From contig NC_083603.1 in NCBI RefSeq assembly GCF_029168945.1, positions 14,508,001-14,572,000 of the forward strand: 64,000 bases of DNA, written 5' to 3'. Below the pieces are notes generated by a model. The model was not told the origin of the DNA. It searched no databases and was given only the letters and a program-made list of their open reading frames with translations. Shown here in pieces: positions 11,402 through 23,090 of the stretch. The translations under genes were made by a program, and so were the position numbers. Positions within the stretch are counted from its first letter, which is position 1. Each line of letters opens with the position of its first letter. The stretch comes from Cannabis sativa (taxonomy: Eukaryota; Streptophyta; Magnoliopsida; Rosales; Cannabaceae).

Positions 11402-13438
11402 TGTAACGCCCTAATGCTAAGGCACGCTACAGTGCTTTTTCAAATATTGTGCAATCTTTGCTAATCAAAGAAATTTCTCAAAAAACGTGTCAAATTAAAA
11501 CTTTTGCTTTAAATACTAAACTTTGTATTTTAATATAATATTTACAAATTCCGGGATCCCGTTTTCAAACTTTGTAAAATTTACTTTCTAAAATATACAT
11601 TTCAAAATACACCATTTCTAGGTCGCACAACGACTTTCAAAATACAACTCCCAGATGTCCCCAGACCGAACACTCAAGGTCGCGCTGCTTGACATGTACA
11701 ATCTTATCCGAGCTCAGGTTCACTCCTGTTCAGCCTTCGCCTTTCCTTTACCTACACAAGGAAGCAGAAACTGTGAGTCAACAGACTCAGTAAGAATTGC
11801 ATATAACATACCATATAATTTCCGACCTATAATTAGGCGCCCATACACCTATTTATAGAGCTTAATAGATGAGTATGAACGTTCAATACCAGGGTACAAC
11901 CACTATACCACATACACATCGTACCTCACTGTACGAGTGTTGGTAGGGTTTACCCCGAACACTGAGTAATACTGAGTGATGTACCACACACCTTAGTATT
12001 TTCCCTTGCCCGTGTTGGTATCACTGTATCCTACTCACAACCACAATAATCACTATACCAATGCACTCTATAACTTATTCATACAAGTGTTGGTGGTGCT
12101 TAACATAATTCAAGCATGCATATATAAACACATATACACACATTCATATAATCACATCATACATTATACACAGTTCTTACCTGTTTTCCGAATTCAAGTG
12201 TGCTGGCCGACCTGAACGGAAATCTCGTGCTAGATGGATGCCCTAATCACAATAATTGTAACACAGATGAGTGACTCGCTAAATCACTTTCTGGGATTTA
12301 AACTTGAAACTAAAAGTTTCCCTATCGATAAACCTCATGGAAATACCCTAAATATCCCAAAATTGGCCAAAACTAGGGTTCTGGAAATTCCCCCAACAGG
12401 CAGACCGGTTGCCAACCAGAAATCCGGTTCTGGGTCACAAACCGGTCGACCGGTTTTGTGCTGGGAACCCAAAAATTTCCCCCATGACCTCAAAACCCAA
12501 CCAAACTTTATCAAACTCTCCAGTACACCTATACAATGCATAAACAACCATTTCCAACCAATAATTCACAGAACAAACCAATAAATCAAATTATGCCATT
12601 AAAGATCAAAGCTTGAGTTTCAAAACTCAAGCTTGCTTAGGACTAACATCAACAATCCAAAACTAGTTGCTAGGGACTTAGATGAACTCAATCTAACCCT
12701 AGAAATGGAACCCTAAGCATTTCAAAACCCAACAACCACTAAACCTAGAAATTTCATAATGAAACTAAACTACAACTTCAAAAACTTAAGGGGAAAAGAA
12801 ACTAGGGTTACCTTGTCTTGATTCCTCTTGAATCCCTTGCTGAAAACACAGAATTTCAGCTCCAAAATCCCTTTGCCTCAGTTGGTTTCGAAGAGAGAGA
12901 GGGAAGGAAAAGAGAGTTCTTCAATTTTTTGATATTTCTTTTAATTTCCAAAAATGAGATAAATGAGTTAACAAAGTTGATTCTTTGCTGAAATAAAAGC
13001 CACTTGTCACCTCCCTAGGCAGCCACTACACCATTCCTTAAAAAGACTTAAATGCCCTTAAGGTTAAACTTAGGTATTTTCAAAGATTAGGGGTAAAATG
13101 GTCAAATCCCATAACCTCGCTCAACCCCGATAATTTATTTTCTCTAAAATATTTCCCACTATGAAATAAGGTTCTAAACTTACCCATGTGATCAATCTAG
13201 CCATTCATCGCATTTTCCGTTGTCGCCGAGGAAAAATTATAAAAATAACATATTTCACATATAAGCTAAATAATACCCCTAGAGTTTAATAAAATATCCG
13301 GAATTGACGAATTATAACTCTAATATTTATTTCTAAATATTGAGGTCCACAATTAAATTAATTCACAAATAATAATAAAATAATAACAATTAGTGCTAAT
13401 TGCCTTTACTAATCCACATTACTAAAGCGGTCATTACA
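11402..13438 (-). repeat. Tekay-1 5' LTR
   Basis: 2037-bp LTR matching 4452-6520 along its length. It has a single copy of the palindrome AACCGGTCGACCGGTT (12440-12455), where its partner has two. It ends TTACA followed by the TSD TTAAA. Confidence 0.92.
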
Positions 13439-13443
13439 TTAAA
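13439..13443. repeat. target site duplication of Tekay-1, right copy
   Basis: TTAAA, identical to 4447-4451. Confidence 0.9.
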
Positions 13444-13493
13444 CAACATACTTGTGAGTAGATCTAACATCCTGGTAAAATAAATTTCCAACA
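13444..13493 (+). repeat. Copia-type 3' LTR, right portion
   Basis: The last 50 bases of the interrupted LTR end AAATTTCCAACA, the inverted counterpart of TGTTGG at 2625. Array sequence ATAGATGG starts in the next base, so the predicted TSD of the Copia-type element is ATAGA. Confidence 0.78.
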
Positions 13494-13955
13494 ATAGATG
13501 GTTCTGATACTTTATTGCGATTTTTCAAAAAAGCAATGGAGTTGGTTGGACAATTTTTGTATAACGAGACGAATAAGAAGGAAAGGAAGAAGACAATATT
13601 TTATTTGAATGATGAAATCGAAGATGAATTAGTTTAGCATATCATCAATGAAGTTCTTCGTTTCGAGGTAAGCTTTTTTAGACCTGAATTCATCCCTATA
13701 GAGATCAAAAACTTTATTAAACTGTTTCATTCAAAGGTAGAGGATCCAGAAAGTAAGGTTTCCAAAGAAAAATTGAAAAGAATCCATAATAAGATAAATG
13801 AGCAATGGAGTAATTGTATTGATCAATATTTGGATCAAGAAAGTAATGATGTTGATAGCTCTGATTATGTTCTTGATGAGTGGATTTTCTTTTCTCAAGT
13901 GTTGAGTGATGGGATTCAAGAAATATGGAGTGAACATGATCAAAAATTATGGTAA
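13494..13955 (+). pseudogene. array ORF copy 1 (type A, 5' cut)
   Basis: Exon-like unit beginning inside the ORF at IDGSDTLL because the Copia-type element occupies its upstream part. An in-frame TAG (GAATTAGTTTAGCAT, about 13634) replaces the Gln found in type B copies. The rest is open to the common C-terminus EIWSEHDQKLW. Function not recognised. Confidence 0.6.
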
Positions 13956-14532
13956 CTTTGTTCTTCTTTAGTTAATTAATAAATTTCAATATCATTGTAA
14001 TGTTTCTGTGAAGATTTATCAATAATAGAAAGAAAGATTAAAGAATTTATTATTATTATTATTCAATTATTTAATTATTTTACGTTTCAAATAAAATTGA
14101 AATGAAGATAAGTATAATTTTTATTAAACAAATATTTGCTCAATTATTTAAACTTAAGATATTGAAAAAAAATCTATTAACACACAATAAAGGTTGTTGA
14201 ATTTTATATTTAAATTAAATCAAAATTACTAATTTAGAAATTCAAATAGTTCAAAATTTTAATCAAATAAAAATCATATCACTTAGTTGAGTATTATTAG
14301 GATACCCCTAAATATCTTAACATCAAATATTAAAATAAAGATATATATATAAATTTATTTAAATTTTAAATAAAAATAAAAATAAAAAAATGTAAATCCA
14401 CTCCAAAATTATTAATAAAAAGTAGTCATTAATTATTCTTAGTCACTCAAGCTCCTATAAGTATAACGAAATTAAATACCAACCTTACATTTTTATATTT
14501 CTAACTAAAATGTTCAAAAAATATATAAAGAA

Positions 14533-14583
14533 AAAATTTTGCTCTCTATAGCTTTAGGCTATGGCAAAATTTTAAATGGGGGT
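14533..14583 (+). other. conserved hairpin in the array spacer
   Basis: A 10-bp perfect inverted repeat, AAAATTTTGC/GCAAAATTTT, encloses a second one, ATAGC-TTTAG-GCTAT. The unit recurs in every monomer near the matching place (for example about 16127, 17722 and 19311), with small changes in type B copies. It could be an old MITE end or a structural element; no transposase or terminal signal supports either. Confidence 0.6.
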
Positions 14584-15031
14584 TTTATTAAAAAAGTAAA
14601 ATATCGTGTTTTTGAAAATTATAATTTATTTCTTTACACCAATTTAGGCAGTCATTTCATAAAAATATTTTAAAAAACCATAATATTTGGAGGAAAATAA
14701 ATCACATATTTGTATTAAAAGGTTACTAAAGTGTCGAATAAATTCAGGTTACAATAATAATTGATGTTTATATATGTACCTACTCAAATAAAAGTAGAGA
14801 CGATTTGTTTTTTATATATGATAATAGTAATTATAAATGACTCCTTATTTAGCCGCTTCTCTAATGTTTTTCTTGATCTTTGAACTACTTTATTAGTCTC
14901 TCTCCCTTTTTCAACTAATCTTTCTCAATTCTAATAAGATTCATTACTTTAAATATTTTCAACATAACGTCTACTTTTCAAAGTGTTCAAAATGTTTAAT
15001 ATTTTCAACATTGCTGTTGTTTCTTGATTAG

Positions 15032-15550
15032 GTTATAACTTTAATACAATGCTTAAATGTGGAAGAGAATCGTAACAAGTCTTTTGTAATAGATGGTTCT
15101 GATACTTTATTGCGATTTTTCAAAAAAGCAATGGAGTTGGTTGGACAATTTTTGTATAATGAGACGAATAAGAAGGAAAGGAAGAAGACAATATTTTATT
15201 TGAATGATGAAATCGAAGATGAATTAGTTTAGCATATCATCAATGAAGTTCTTCGTTTCGAGATAAGCTTTTTTAGACCTGAATTCATCCCTATAGAGAT
15301 CAAAAACTTTATTAAACTCTTTCATTCAAAGGTAGAGGATCCGGAAAGTAAGGTTTCCAAAGAAAAATTGAAAAGAATCCATAATAAGATAAATGAGCAA
15401 TGGAGTAATTGTATTGATCAATATTTGGACCAAGAAAGTAATGATGGTGATAGCTGTGATTATGTTTTTGATGAGTGGAGTTTTTTTTCTCAAGTGTGGA
15501 GTGATGGGATTCAAGAAATATGGAGTGAACATGATCAAAAATTATGGTAA
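15032..15550 (+). pseudogene. array ORF copy 2 (type A)
   Basis: Starts after a pyrimidine-rich TTTCTTGATTAG/G that looks like a splice acceptor. The type A TAG lies at about 15230. The C-terminal half differs from its neighbours by several substitutions (DEWSFFSQVWSDG, where others have DEWIFFSQVLSDG). It ends at the shared TAA. Confidence 0.6.
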
Positions 15551-16624
15551 CATTGTTCTTCTTTAGTTAATTAATAAATTTCAATATCATTGTAATGTTT
15601 CTGTGAAGATTTATCAATTATAGAAAGAATGATTAAAGAATTTATTATTATTATTATTCAATTATTTAATTATTTTACGTTTCAAATAAAATTGAAATGA
15701 AGATAAGTATAATTTTTATTAAACAGCGTTTGCTCAATTATTTAAACTTAAGATATTAAAAAAAAATCTATTAACACACAATAAAGGTTGTTGAATTTTA
15801 TATTTAAATTAAATCAAAATTACTAATTTAGAAATTCAAATAGTTCAAAATTTTAATCAAATAAAAATCATATCACTTAGTTGAGTATTATTAGGATACC
15901 CCTAAATATCTTAACATCAAATATTAAAATAAAGATATATATATAAATTTATTTAAATTTTAAATAAAAATAAAAATAAAAAATGTAAATCCACTCCAAA
16001 ATTATTAATAAAAAGTAGTCATTAATTATTCTTAGTCACTCAAGCTCCTATAAGTATAACGAAATTAAATACCAATCTTACATTTTTTATATTTCTAACT
16101 AAAATGTTCAAAAGATATATAAAGAAAAAATTTTGCTCTCTATAGCTTTAGGCTATGGCAAAATTTTAAATGGGAGTTTTATTAAAAAAGTAAAATATCG
16201 TGTTTTTGAAAATTATAATTTATTTCTTTACACCAATTTAGGCAGTCATTTCATAAAAATATTTTAAAAAACCATAATATTTGGAGGAAAAAAATCACAT
16301 ATTTGTATTAAAAAGTTACTAAAGTGTCGAATAAATTCAGGTTACAATAATAATTGATGTTTATATATGTACCTACTCAAATAAAAGTAGAGACGATTTG
16401 TTTTTTATATCTGATAATAGTAATTATAAATGACTCCTTATTTAACCGCTTCTCTAATGTTTTTCTTGATCTTTGAACTACTTTATTAGTCTCTCTCCCT
16501 TTTTCAACTAATCTTTCTCAATTCTAATAAGATTCATTACTTTAAATATTTTCAACATAACGTCTACTTTTCAAAGTGTTCAAAATGTTTAATATTTTCA
16601 ACATTGTTGCTGTTTCTTGATTAG

Positions 16625-17143
16625 GTTATAACTTTAATACAATGCTTAAATGTGGAATAGAATCGTAACAAGTCTTTTGTAATAGATGGTTCTGATACTT
16701 TATTGCGATTTTTCAAAAAAGCAATGGAGTTGGTTGGACAATTTTTGTATAACGAGACGAATAAGAAGGAAAGGAAGAAGACAATATTTTATTTGAATGA
16801 TGAAATCGAAGATGAATTAGTTTAGCATATCATCAATGAAGTTCTTCGTTTCGAGGTAAGCTTTTTTAGACCTAAATTCATCCCTATAGAGAGCAAAAAC
16901 TTTATTAAACTGTTTCATTCAAAGGTAGAGGATCAAGAAAGTAAGGTTTCCAAAGAAAAAATGACAAGAATCCATAATAAGATAAATGAGCAATGGAGTA
17001 ATTGAATTGATCAATATTTGGACCAAGAAAGTAATGATGGTGATAGCTCTGATTATGTTTTTGATGAGTGGATTTTCTTTTCTCAAGTGTTGAGTGATGG
17101 GATTCAAGAAATATGGAGTGAACATGATCAAAAATTATGGTAA
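16625..17143 (+). pseudogene. array ORF copy 3 (type A)
   Basis: Same unit with additional damage: GGAATAGAATCG gives an early TAG where other copies read Glu, the type A TAG is present, and a further TGA occurs where others read TGTATT. It still keeps the C-terminal WSEHDQKLW. Confidence 0.6.
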
Positions 17144-18216
17144 CTTTGTTCTTCTTTAGTTAATTAATAAATTTCAATATCATTGTAATGTTTCTGTGTA
17201 AATTTATCAATAATAGAAAGAAAGATTAAAGAATTTATTATTATTATTATTCAATTATTTAATTATTTTACGTTTCAAATAAAATTGAAATGAAGATAAG
17301 TTTAACTTTTATTAAACAGCGTTTGCTCAATTATTTAAACTTAAGATATTAAAAAAAAATCTATTAACACACAATAAAGGTTGTTGAATTTTATATTTAA
17401 ATTAAATCAAAATTACTAATTTAGAAATTCAAATAGTTCAAAATTTTAATCAAATAAAAATCATATCACTTAGTTGAGTATTATTAGGATACCCCTAAAT
17501 ATCTTAACATCAAATATTAAAATAAAGATATATATATAAATTTATTTAAATTTTAAATAAAAATAAAAATAAAAAATGTAAATCCACTCCAAAATTATTA
17601 ATAAAAAGTAGTCATTAATTATTCTTAGTCACTCAAGCTCCTATAAGTATAACGAAATTAAATGCCAACCTTACATTTTTTATATTTCTAACTAAAATGT
17701 TCAAAAAATATATAAAGAAAAAATTTTGCTCTCTATAGCTTTAGGCTATGGCAAAATTTTAAATGGGGGTTTTATTAAAAAAGTAAAATATCGTGTTTTT
17801 GAAAATTATAATTTATTTCTTTACACCAATTTAGGCAGTCATTTCATAAAAATATTTTAAAAAACCATAATATTTGGAGGAAAAAAAATCACATATTTGT
17901 ATTAAAAAGTTACTAAAGTGTCGAATAAATTTAGGTTACAATAATAATTGATGTTTATATATGTACCTACTCAAATAAAAGTAGACGATTTGTTTTTTAT
18001 ATCTGATAATAGTAATTATAAATGACTCCTTATTTAACCGCTTCTCTAATGTTTTTCTTGATCTTTGAACTACTTTATTAGTCTCTCTCCCTTTTTCAAG
18101 TAATCTTTCTCAATTCTAATAAGATTCATTACTTTAAATATTTTCAACATAACGTCTACTTTTCAAAGTGTTCAAAATGTTTAATATTTTCAACATTGTT
18201 GCTGTTTCTTGATTAG

Positions 18217-18735
18217 GTTATAACTTTAATACAATGCTTAAATGTGGAAGAGAATCGTAACAAGTCTTTTGTAATAGATGGTTCTGATACTTTATTGCGA
18301 TTTTTCAAAAAAGCAATGGAGTTGGTTGGACAATTTTTGTATAACGAGACGAATAAGAAGGAAAGGAAGAAGACAATATTTTATTTGAATGATGAAATCG
18401 AAGATGAATTAGTTTAGCATATCATCAATGAAGTTCTTCGTTTCGAGGTAAGCTTTTTTAGTCCTGAATTCATCCCTATAGAGATCAAAAAATTTATTAA
18501 ACTGTTTCATTCAAAGGTAGAGGATCCGGAAAGTAAGGTTTCCAAAGAAAAATTGAAAAGAATCCATAATAAGATAAATGAGTAATGGAGTAATTGTATT
18601 GATCAATATTTGGACCAAGAAAGTAATGATGGTGATAGCTCTGATTATGTTTTTGATGAGTGGATTTTCTTTTCTCAAGTGTTGAGTGATGGGATTCAAG
18701 AAATATGGAGTGAACATGATCAAAAATTATGGTAA
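18217..18735 (+). pseudogene. array ORF copy 4 (type A)
   Basis: Same unit with the type A TAG and one more TAA at ATGAGTAATGG, where others have GAGCAATGG. The C-terminus DEWIFFSQVLSDGIQEIW is conserved. Confidence 0.6.
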
Positions 18736-19809
18736 CTTTGTTCTTCTTTAGTTAATTAATAAATTTCAATATCATTGTAATGTTTCTGTGAAGATTTATC
18801 AATAATAGAAAGAAAGATTAAAGAATTTATTATTATTATTCAATTATTTAATTATTTTACGTTTCAAATAAAATTGAAATGAAGATAAGTATAATTTTTA
18901 TTAAACAGCGTTTGCTCAATTATTTAAACTTAAGATATTAAAAAAAAATCTATTAACACACAATAAAGGTTGTTGAATTTTATATTTAAATTAAATCAAA
19001 ATTACTAATTTAGAAATTCAAATAATTCAAAATTTTAATCAAATAAAAATCATATCACTTAGTTGAGTATTATTAGGATACCCCTAAATATCTTAACATC
19101 AAATATTAAAATGAAGATATATATATAAATTTATTTAAATTTTAAATAAAAATAAAAATAAAAAATGTAAATCCACTCCAAAATTATTAATAAAAAGTAG
19201 TCATTAATTATTCTTAGTAACTCAAGCTCCTATAAGTATAACGAAATTAAATACCAACCTTACATTTTTTATATTTCTAACTAAAATGTTCAAAAAATAT
19301 ATAAAGAAAAAATTTTGCTCTATATAGCTTTAGGCTATGGCAAAATTTTAAATGGGGGTTTTATTAAAAAAGTAAAATATCGTGCTTTTAAAAATTATAA
19401 ATTATTTCTTTACACCAATTTAGGCAATCATTTCATAAAAATATTTTAAAAAACCATAATATTTAGAGGAAAAAAAAATAAAATATTTGTATTAAAAAGT
19501 TACTAAAGTGTCGAATAAATTCAGGTTAAACAATATTTGATGTTTATATACGTACCTACTCAAATAAAAGTAGAGATGATTTGTTTTTTTATATATGATA
19601 ATAGTAATTATAAATGACTCCATATTTAACCCCTTCTCTAATATTTTTTCTTGATCATTGAACTACTTTATTAGTTTCCCTTGCTTTTTCAACCAATCTT
19701 TCTCAATTCTAATAAGATTTATTTCTTTAAATATTTTCAACATAACGTCTACTTTTCAAAGTGTTCAAAATGTTTAATATTTTCAACATTGTTGTTGTTT
19801 CTTGATGAG

Positions 19810-20292
19810 GTTATAACTTTAATCCAATGCTTAAATGTGGAAGAGAATCGTAACAAGTCTTTTGTAATAGATGGTTCTGATACTTTATTGCGATTTTTCA
19901 AAAAAGCAATGGAGTTGGTTCGACCATTTTGGTATAACGAGAGGAATAAAAAGGAAAGGAAGAAGACAATATTTTATTTGAATGATGAAATCGAACACGA
20001 ATTAGTTCAGCATATCATAAATGAAGTTCTTCGTTTCCAGGTAAGCTTTTTTAGTCCTGAATTCATCCCTATAGAGATCAAAAACTTTATTAAAGTGTTT
20101 CATTCAAAGGTAGAGGATCTTGAAAGTAAGGTTTCCAAAGACAAATTGAAAAGAATCCATAATAAGATAAATGAGCATTGGAGTAATTGTATTGATCAAT
20201 ATTTGGACCAAGAAAGTAATGATGGTGATAGCTCTGATTATGTTTTTGATCAGTGGATTTTCTTTTCTCAAGTGTTGAGTGATGGGATTTAA
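19810..20292 (+). pseudogene. array ORF copy 5 (type B, short C-terminus)
   Basis: Open from TTTCTTGATGAG/G through VEENRNKSFVIDGSDTLL, LVRPFWYNERNKKERKKT, EHELVQHIINEVLRF and SKVSKDKLKRIHNKINEHW to LSDGI. Then CAA is TAA, removing the last ten residues found in other copies. The surrounding frame is open from 19681 with no ATG start. The first in-frame Met is in KKAMELV, so this looks like an internal or last exon. Function not recognised. Confidence 0.55.
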
Positions 20293-20421
20293 GAAATATG
20301 GAGTGAACATGATCCAAAAATTATGGTAACTTTGTTTTCTTCTTTAGTTAATTAATAAATTTCTTTATAATTGTAATGTTTCTGTGAAGATTTATCAATA
20401 ATGGAAAGAAAGATTGAAGAA

Positions 20422-20437
20422 TTTATTATTATTATTA

Positions 20438-20493
<56 letters not shown>
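20422..20493 (+). repeat. (TTA)n microsatellite
   Basis: About 24 TTA-type units with one interruption, 3' of array ORF copy 5. The same site is much shorter in type A monomers. Confidence 0.9.
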
Positions 20494-20496
<3 letters not shown>

Positions 20497-20573
20497 TTAT
20501 TTAATTATATTAGGTTTTAAATAGAATTGAAATGAAGATAAGTATAATTTTTATTAAACAGCGTTTGCTCAAT

Positions 20574-20578
20574 TATTT
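20574..20578. repeat. target site duplication of Tekay-2, left copy
   Basis: TATTT abuts the LTR start and recurs at 28338-28342. Joining the flanks restores the normal array sequence CAATTATTTAAACTTA. Confidence 0.9.
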
Positions 20579-21031
20579 TGTAACACCCTAACTAATATAG
20601 GCGTATTACGTGATTTTTAAACATGCTGTGCAGCTCGTTGCTAATCAACGAGGTTTATGGAAAACGTGATTAATTAAAATTTTTGCTTTTTTAATTAAAC
20701 TTGTAAAATAATATTACAAAAGACTCAGGATCCCGATTGCAAAATCATTTACAAAAAGATTTAACTGTTTAACTGATACACAAAATAAATGTCGCCTAGC
20801 GACTAGTTACAAAATCAGCCTTGCTGTCCCGATGATCGTACGCTCCAGGCCTAACCGCCCCGACATGGACAATCTTCACAAGCTCGCTCACGGTCCATCA
20901 GCTTTAGCCTTGCCTTTACCTACACATAAACGTAGAACTGTGAGTCGACAGACTCAGTAAGAAAAGCATAATAATATTCATACATAATCCCGGTTATGAT
21001 CAGACGCCCATACCCCTGATCATAACCCTAT

Positions 21032-21120
21032 CTGCCGTGTCCAACACGATACTGAGTCCCGCTACTGCCGTGTCCAACACGGTACTGAGCCACTACTGCC
21101 ATGTCCAACATGGTACTGAG
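21032..21120. repeat. short minisatellite in the Tekay-2 LTR
   Basis: Three copies of a ~25-base unit CTGCCGTGTCCAACACG-GTACTGAG, starting at 21032, 21065 and 21096. Each contains the small inverted repeat CCGTGT-CCA-ACACGG. The third copy has compensating changes (CCATGT/ACATGG) that keep the stem. Confidence 0.85.
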
Positions 21121-21161
21121 TTCTAAACGTTCATAGAGACGGTACTATTGACACGTAACAA

Positions 21162-21395
21162 CCTGATCGGTCGAACCGGTCATACTCCGGCTGCTGGTCA
21201 TACTCCAGCCTGTACCGACGTGTTACTATATCCTCCTGATCGGTCGAACCGGTCATACTCCGGCTGCTGGTCATACTCCAGCCTGTACCGACGGGATACG
21301 TCAATAGTACGGAACCACCAACCAAGTGTCAGCCTGATCGGTCGAACCGGTCATACTCCGGCTGCTGGTCGTACTCCAGCCTGTACCGACGTGAC
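21162..21395. repeat. long minisatellite in the Tekay-2 LTR
   Basis: Three ~60-base units starting at 21162, 21235 and 21333, separated by variable spacers. Each holds GATCGGTCGAACCGGTCAT, then two GCTGGTCATACTCC-like parts and TGTACCGACGTG. The short ORFs across it are read-through of the repeat, not genes. Confidence 0.85.
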
Positions 21396-22917
21396 AGGGT
21401 TGGATGCTTCGAAGCCAACATACAACTAATGTAATCTAAGAGGCTTCCTACATGCACGCTAAACATGTAATCTACATATGCATACTGTTATACTAATCTT
21501 ACCTGGATTCCGAATTCAGGTGTGCCGGTCAACCTGACTGGAACTTTAGCTGAGCGGCGGATTACAAGCTCCTAAACCATAAAAATCACAACACTATAAG
21601 TGACACGCTAAATCACTTCCCGGGGACTTAAACTAGGAACTAAAAGTTTCCCTATCGATAAAAAGCATGGCAATACCCCCTAAAACATAAAAACGAGGAA
21701 AACTAGGGTTTCTGAAAATTCCCCAACCGGTAGACCGGTTGCCCAACCGGAATTCCAGTTCTGGAGGATGCACAACCGGAATTCCGGTTCCTCGCAGGCT
21801 GCAACAATCAAATTTTCATATCTTGCTCAAATCAACTCCAAATTACCTCAAACTTTCCAGACCTATTCCATATAACCCCTAGAACATTTCTAAGGCATCA
21901 AAACCACCCAGATTGCACAAATTCAAAAATCACCATTAGAGCTCAAGCTTTGAGTTCTAAACTCAAACTTGAGAAAACTTAGCTAGCATGCAATCAAATC
22001 CATCTAAACTTACATAAACAAGCTTAGAATAACCTCTGTAAACACAAACAACTTCCACAACATCACAGCAACAAAACATAACCATTTCCTTCAAAAATCA
22101 CATATTTTACATAGAAAAACCAAAGCTTTACTCAACCTAACTATCATGCTTCAAAACAACTTAAATAACCCTAATCTAACAAGCTTTAAACCTCTGAAAT
22201 TAAGAACAAATTCACAGTAGCAACAACAACTAACAATCATGCATTCATTAACTATTTCATCATAAATTCACCATATTTTTAAAGAAACAAAGAAGAGGAG
22301 CTAACCTAGCTTGAAGAGTTCTTAGATTGGAAGAGAAATAGCTTGAAGATCAAAGGAAAAATTCAACTCCTTGCACATACATACCCAGCCGAGAGAGAGA
22401 GGAAAAGAGAGAGTGTTTTTGGGAAAATTTCTATTTTTGGCTAAGTGTTGATTTTTTTGAAAAAGAGAAATAAAAGCTACTTAACATAAATCAATTCCAT
22501 TTCAGCCAACACTTAATTAAATAAACATTTATTTTCCATTTAATAAAATCACAAAAAGACAAAATACTAATGGGGCAAAAAGACCATTTTGCCCCTCCAC
22601 ACTAAAACCACAAAAATAACTCTAAAGGGGTATTTTTGGAAAATTCTAAATTTCCGGCCATTCCCGACATTCCCAATGTCTAATAAACCGCCCCAAACTA
22701 CTAACATACTAAGTTGTGATTTCTACTGAGCCAAACGCCGGGTTCCAAAATACCGGGCACCGGAAATGCAAAATATGAAAACTACTGAATGACATAGCAA
22801 TGCATTTCTGAATTCCATAAATAACAGTATAATAAATTATTTAAATAGCTATAAATAATTTTCATAATTAATCAAGATTAACTGCTAATTTCCAAATTAA
22901 ACTAATCGGGCTTTACA

Positions 22918-22929
22918 ACTATCCCCCCC
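22918..22929 (-). other. Tekay-2 polypurine tract
   Basis: ACTATCCCCCCC on the plus strand, a G-run ending in GATAGT on the element strand, directly before the 3' LTR. Confidence 0.85.
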
Positions 22930-23090
22930 TTAAAAGGATTTCGTCCCCGAAATCTAACCTGAATAACTCTGGATATTGAGCTCTCATATCAGACTCTAGC
23001 TCCCAAGTGGCTTCCTCCACCTTGCTGTTTCTCCAGAGAACTTTGACCAATGCTATGGTCTTATTCCGAAGGACTTTATCCTTTGCACTG
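22930..23090 (-). pseudogene. pol: Tekay-2 chromodomain remnant
   Basis: Encodes the KDKVLRNKTIALVKVLWRNS and EEATWELESDMR parts of the chromodomain and ends FGDEILLRGG. Compared with Tekay-3a, 13 bases are missing just upstream (CCTTTGCACTGG, where the other copy has a longer sequence with TCTATCCAGGATC). This removes the start of the domain and shifts it out of the integrase frame. Confidence 0.75.

Larger units (their letters stand above)
4452..13438 (-). mobile_element. Tekay-1: complete Tekay/Del chromovirus (Ty3/gypsy), minus strand
   Basis: 8987-bp element bounded by TG...CA LTRs (4452-6520 and 11402-13438) and an exact 5-bp TSD, TTAAA. Read on the minus strand it is: 5' LTR, initiator-Met-tRNA primer site, gag, protease, RT, RNase H, integrase, chromodomain, polypurine tract, 3' LTR. 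Gag-pol order with integrase last and a C-terminal chromodomain fits the Tekay (Del) chromoviruses, which also have long LTRs. Several stops and frameshifts break the polyprotein. In the first ~240 aligned LTR bases I count six differences, so the insertion is not very recent. It is nested in the Copia-type 3' LTR. Confidence 0.93.
1..13493 (+). mobile_element. Copia-type LTR retrotransposon, gag-only, 3' part; split by Tekay-1
   Basis: Plus-strand element entering from the left edge. In order it shows a gag gene with a CCHC zinc knuckle (3-800), about 1.7 kb without coding capacity, a polypurine tract (2612-2624) and a 3' LTR beginning TGTTGG at 2625. The LTR is interrupted at 4451 by Tekay-1, resumes at 13444 and ends CCAACA at 13493, so its ends are a perfect 6-bp inverted repeat. 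The 5' LTR and primer site lie outside the window. No protease, integrase, RT or RNase H motif is seen between gag and the polypurine tract, so it resembles the non-autonomous gag-only class (TR-GAG) described in plants. Array sequence resumes directly at 13494. Confidence 0.82.
13494..20578 (+). repeat. 1.59-kb tandem array, block 1
   Basis: Head-to-tail monomers. The marker ATAGATGGTTCTGATAC starts at 13494, 15089, 16682, 18274 and 19867, giving periods of 1595, 1593, 1592 and 1593. Each monomer holds an exon-like ORF, an A/T-rich spacer with a TTA microsatellite, and a conserved hairpin (for example 14533-14583). The first four units are type A, recognised by GGATACCCCTAAAT and a TAG inside the ORF. 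The unit from 18274 changes to type B sequence around 19380-19540. Block 1 is bounded on the left by the Copia-type LTR and on the right by Tekay-2. Confidence 0.93.
20579..22917 (-). repeat. Tekay-2 3' LTR (full length)
   Basis: 2339-bp LTR with two minisatellites (21032-21120 and 21162-21395) and the palindrome AACCGGAATTCCGGTT at 21774-21789. A one-mismatch form of that palindrome lies about 30 bases upstream. A related full-length LTR is seen in Tekay-3a and 3b. Confidence 0.92.

Noticed and set aside
14533..14583. Array hairpin as a Helitron 3' end
   Set aside because: No CTRR end after the hairpin and no matching 5' TC end or Rep/helicase sequence.
21131..21429. Overlapping ORFs and CRISPR-like repeat/spacer look in the Tekay LTR
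   Set aside because: These are eukaryotic minisatellites with unequal, related spacers inside an LTR; the ORFs are translations of the repeat.
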